A stretch of 8,163 nt of DNA from an uncultured Neisseriaceae bacterium. GTDB lineage: Bacteria > Pseudomonadota > Gammaproteobacteria > Burkholderiales > UBA11063. The notes beneath the pieces are model-generated. The model was not told the DNA's origin and searched no databases. It saw nothing but the letters and a program-made list of their open reading frames with translations. The stretch is taken from assembly GCA_903891375.1 (NCBI GenBank), contig CAITEL010000020.1:1-8163 (forward strand). Direction: 5' to 3'. Position 1 is the stretch's first letter, and each line of letters starts with the position of its first letter. Shown here in pieces: positions 7,222 to 8,163 of this stretch. The translations under genes and the position numbers were made by a program.

Positions 7222-8163
7222 TTATGCATGCATATTTATTGCATTTGTGCTATGTGCATCCTTTGGTTTATTTAAAGTATACCATAAACAAAAAAATAAA
7301 TTTGTAATAGCTGTAAATAGTATTATATACCAAATATCAAACTCTAATATTAGCAAAGAAATAATAATTGACGCCACAACAATATATAACGCACTAAAAA
7401 AATTAGCCATTGCAACAGTTTGTGACCTATTCTCGCTATTTGCATTAAGTTGTAAATCAGTGTAGCAGGTTACTGAATAAAGCCCAGAACAAATACTAAT
7501 TACCCCCATATTTACGAAATCAATTATATTATCTCTTAAAATCATTAAATCAGTATGCTCATGTAATGTAACCTTTGCTGTATTTAAAAACACGAGTAAA
7601 AACGTTGATAAGGATATCCCCAACATACTAAAAATAACCAAATTTCGTTTAACTCCTCGTCTTCTTGAAATCTTAGCACAGATAAACGAACCTATACCTA
7701 CACCAATGATATAAAGGCTAACAATGAAACTAAACATTTTTCCATCAGCGCCAATATATTCTAAAGCAAATAAAGCAAATTGAGTTGTAAAGATGGAGCC
7801 TAAAAACCAAAACCACGAAATTGCATGAATGTTTATTTTACTATTTGGATTTTTTGAGACGAGTTTATATGTATGCCATACATCTAGAAAGAAAAATTTA
7901 TTAAAGCTGATTTTTTTATTAACAGGAGGTAATGGACTAAGATTAAAGCACTGGTAAAAACCATACATAGCGGAAAGAATTGCTATAATACAAACGACAT
8001 AGGCAAAGTTACTTGCCATTAGCCATCCACCACACAGCTGTCCGATTAGCATTGCAAATAACGTGCCAAATTCCATATAACCATTTGCCAACACCACATC
8101 ACCATTTTTAAAATAATCAGGTAATACTGAATATTTTATTGGTCCAAGAAATGCTGATTGCAA
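7222..8163 (-). CDS. LplT-like MFS transporter, partial (N-terminus beyond window)
   Basis: The last 313 codons of a membrane transporter run in from the right edge. The first visible codon, TTG, reads as Leu within the segment QSAFLGPIKYSVLP. This matches the mid-N-terminal 'S-P/G-x-K-Y' region of LplT and of the MFS domain of Aas-like proteins, so about 100 residues are probably missing. The following NGYMEFGTLFAMLIGQLCGG (27-46) and the later SGLYSVTCYTDLQLN (226-240) also fit that family. LplT flips lysophospholipids across the inner membrane for re-acylation by Aas. Here the protein stops after its last helix (about 277-296) and a short tail, KPKDAHSTNAINMHA, so no acyltransferase domain is fused at the C-terminus. 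No terminator follows, so its transcript may run into cyoA 60 bp downstream. The exact substrate is inferred from family resemblance only. Confidence 0.7.
   Translation of the reverse strand: MQSAFLGPIKYSVLPDYFKNGDVVLANGYMEFGTLFAMLIGQLCGGWLMASNFAYVVCIIAILSAMYGFYQCFNLSPLPPVNKKISFNKFFFLDVWHTYKLVSKNPNSKINIHAISWFWFLGSIFTTQFALFALEYIGADGKMFSFIVSLYIIGVGIGSFICAKISRRRGVKRNLVIFSMLGISLSTFLLVFLNTAKVTLHEHTDLMILRDNIIDFVNMGVISICSGLYSVTCYTDLQLNANSENRSQTVAMANFFSALYIVVASIIISLLILEFDIWYIILFTAITNLFFCLWYTLNKPKDAHSTNAINMHA
7223..7234. promoter_or_regulatory. 12-bp palindrome at the -35 position of the cyoA promoter
   Basis: TATGCATGCATA is a perfect 12-bp palindrome covering the expected -35 position of the cyoA promoter and the last codons (Met-His-Ala-stop) of the upstream transporter gene. 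It belongs to a cluster of four TGCAT pentamers (7225, 7229, 7240, 7255). It could be an operator for a dimeric regulator, but part of it is coding sequence and no known regulator site is matched. Confidence 0.3.

Overview
The window is an A+T-rich stretch (about one third G+C by eye) in which every convincing gene lies on the minus strand, so it reads from right to left. Its core is a complete cytochrome bo3 ubiquinol oxidase operon, cyoABCDE (7161 down to 2325). Subunit sequences resemble the gammaproteobacterial (E. coli-type) enzyme closely. Together with the low G+C, this suggests an A+T-rich gammaproteobacterium such as the Francisella/Fastidiosibacter or Legionella-like groups; the genus is a guess, not something the sequence proves.

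Right edge to left edge: (1) the C-terminal ~313 residues of an LplT-like major facilitator protein (gene cut by the window edge); (2) a 60-bp gap with an extended -10 promoter and a 12-bp palindrome; (3) cyoA, cyoB, cyoC and cyoD, packed with gaps of 20, -1 and 1 bp; (4) a 71-bp gap with two consecutive hairpins, one across the cyoD stop codon and one that looks like a Rho-independent terminator; (5) cyoE, which starts at a non-ATG codon; (6) a TetA-like drug/H+ antiporter of the MFS, 48 bp further on; (7) a small Asn-rich outer-membrane beta-barrel protein, 30 bp further on; (8) about 235 bp at the left end with no convincing gene, only a possible 34-codon reading frame.

How the genes work together: CyoB (haem b, haem o3, CuB), CyoA (lipoprotein subunit II without CuA), CyoC and CyoD form the quinol oxidase in the inner membrane. 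CyoE farnesylates protohaem to the haem O that CyoB needs. All redox, proton-path and quinone-site residues I could locate in CyoB are present, so the enzyme should be functional. The two genes after cyoE may be co-transcribed with it, because no terminator is seen between them, but they have no known role in the oxidase.

I see no mobile element, CRISPR array, tRNA or rRNA. No clearly new system is visible. The most interesting signals are regulatory: the structured cyoD-cyoE junction, the TGCAT cluster and palindrome at the cyoA promoter, and the unusual start of cyoE.
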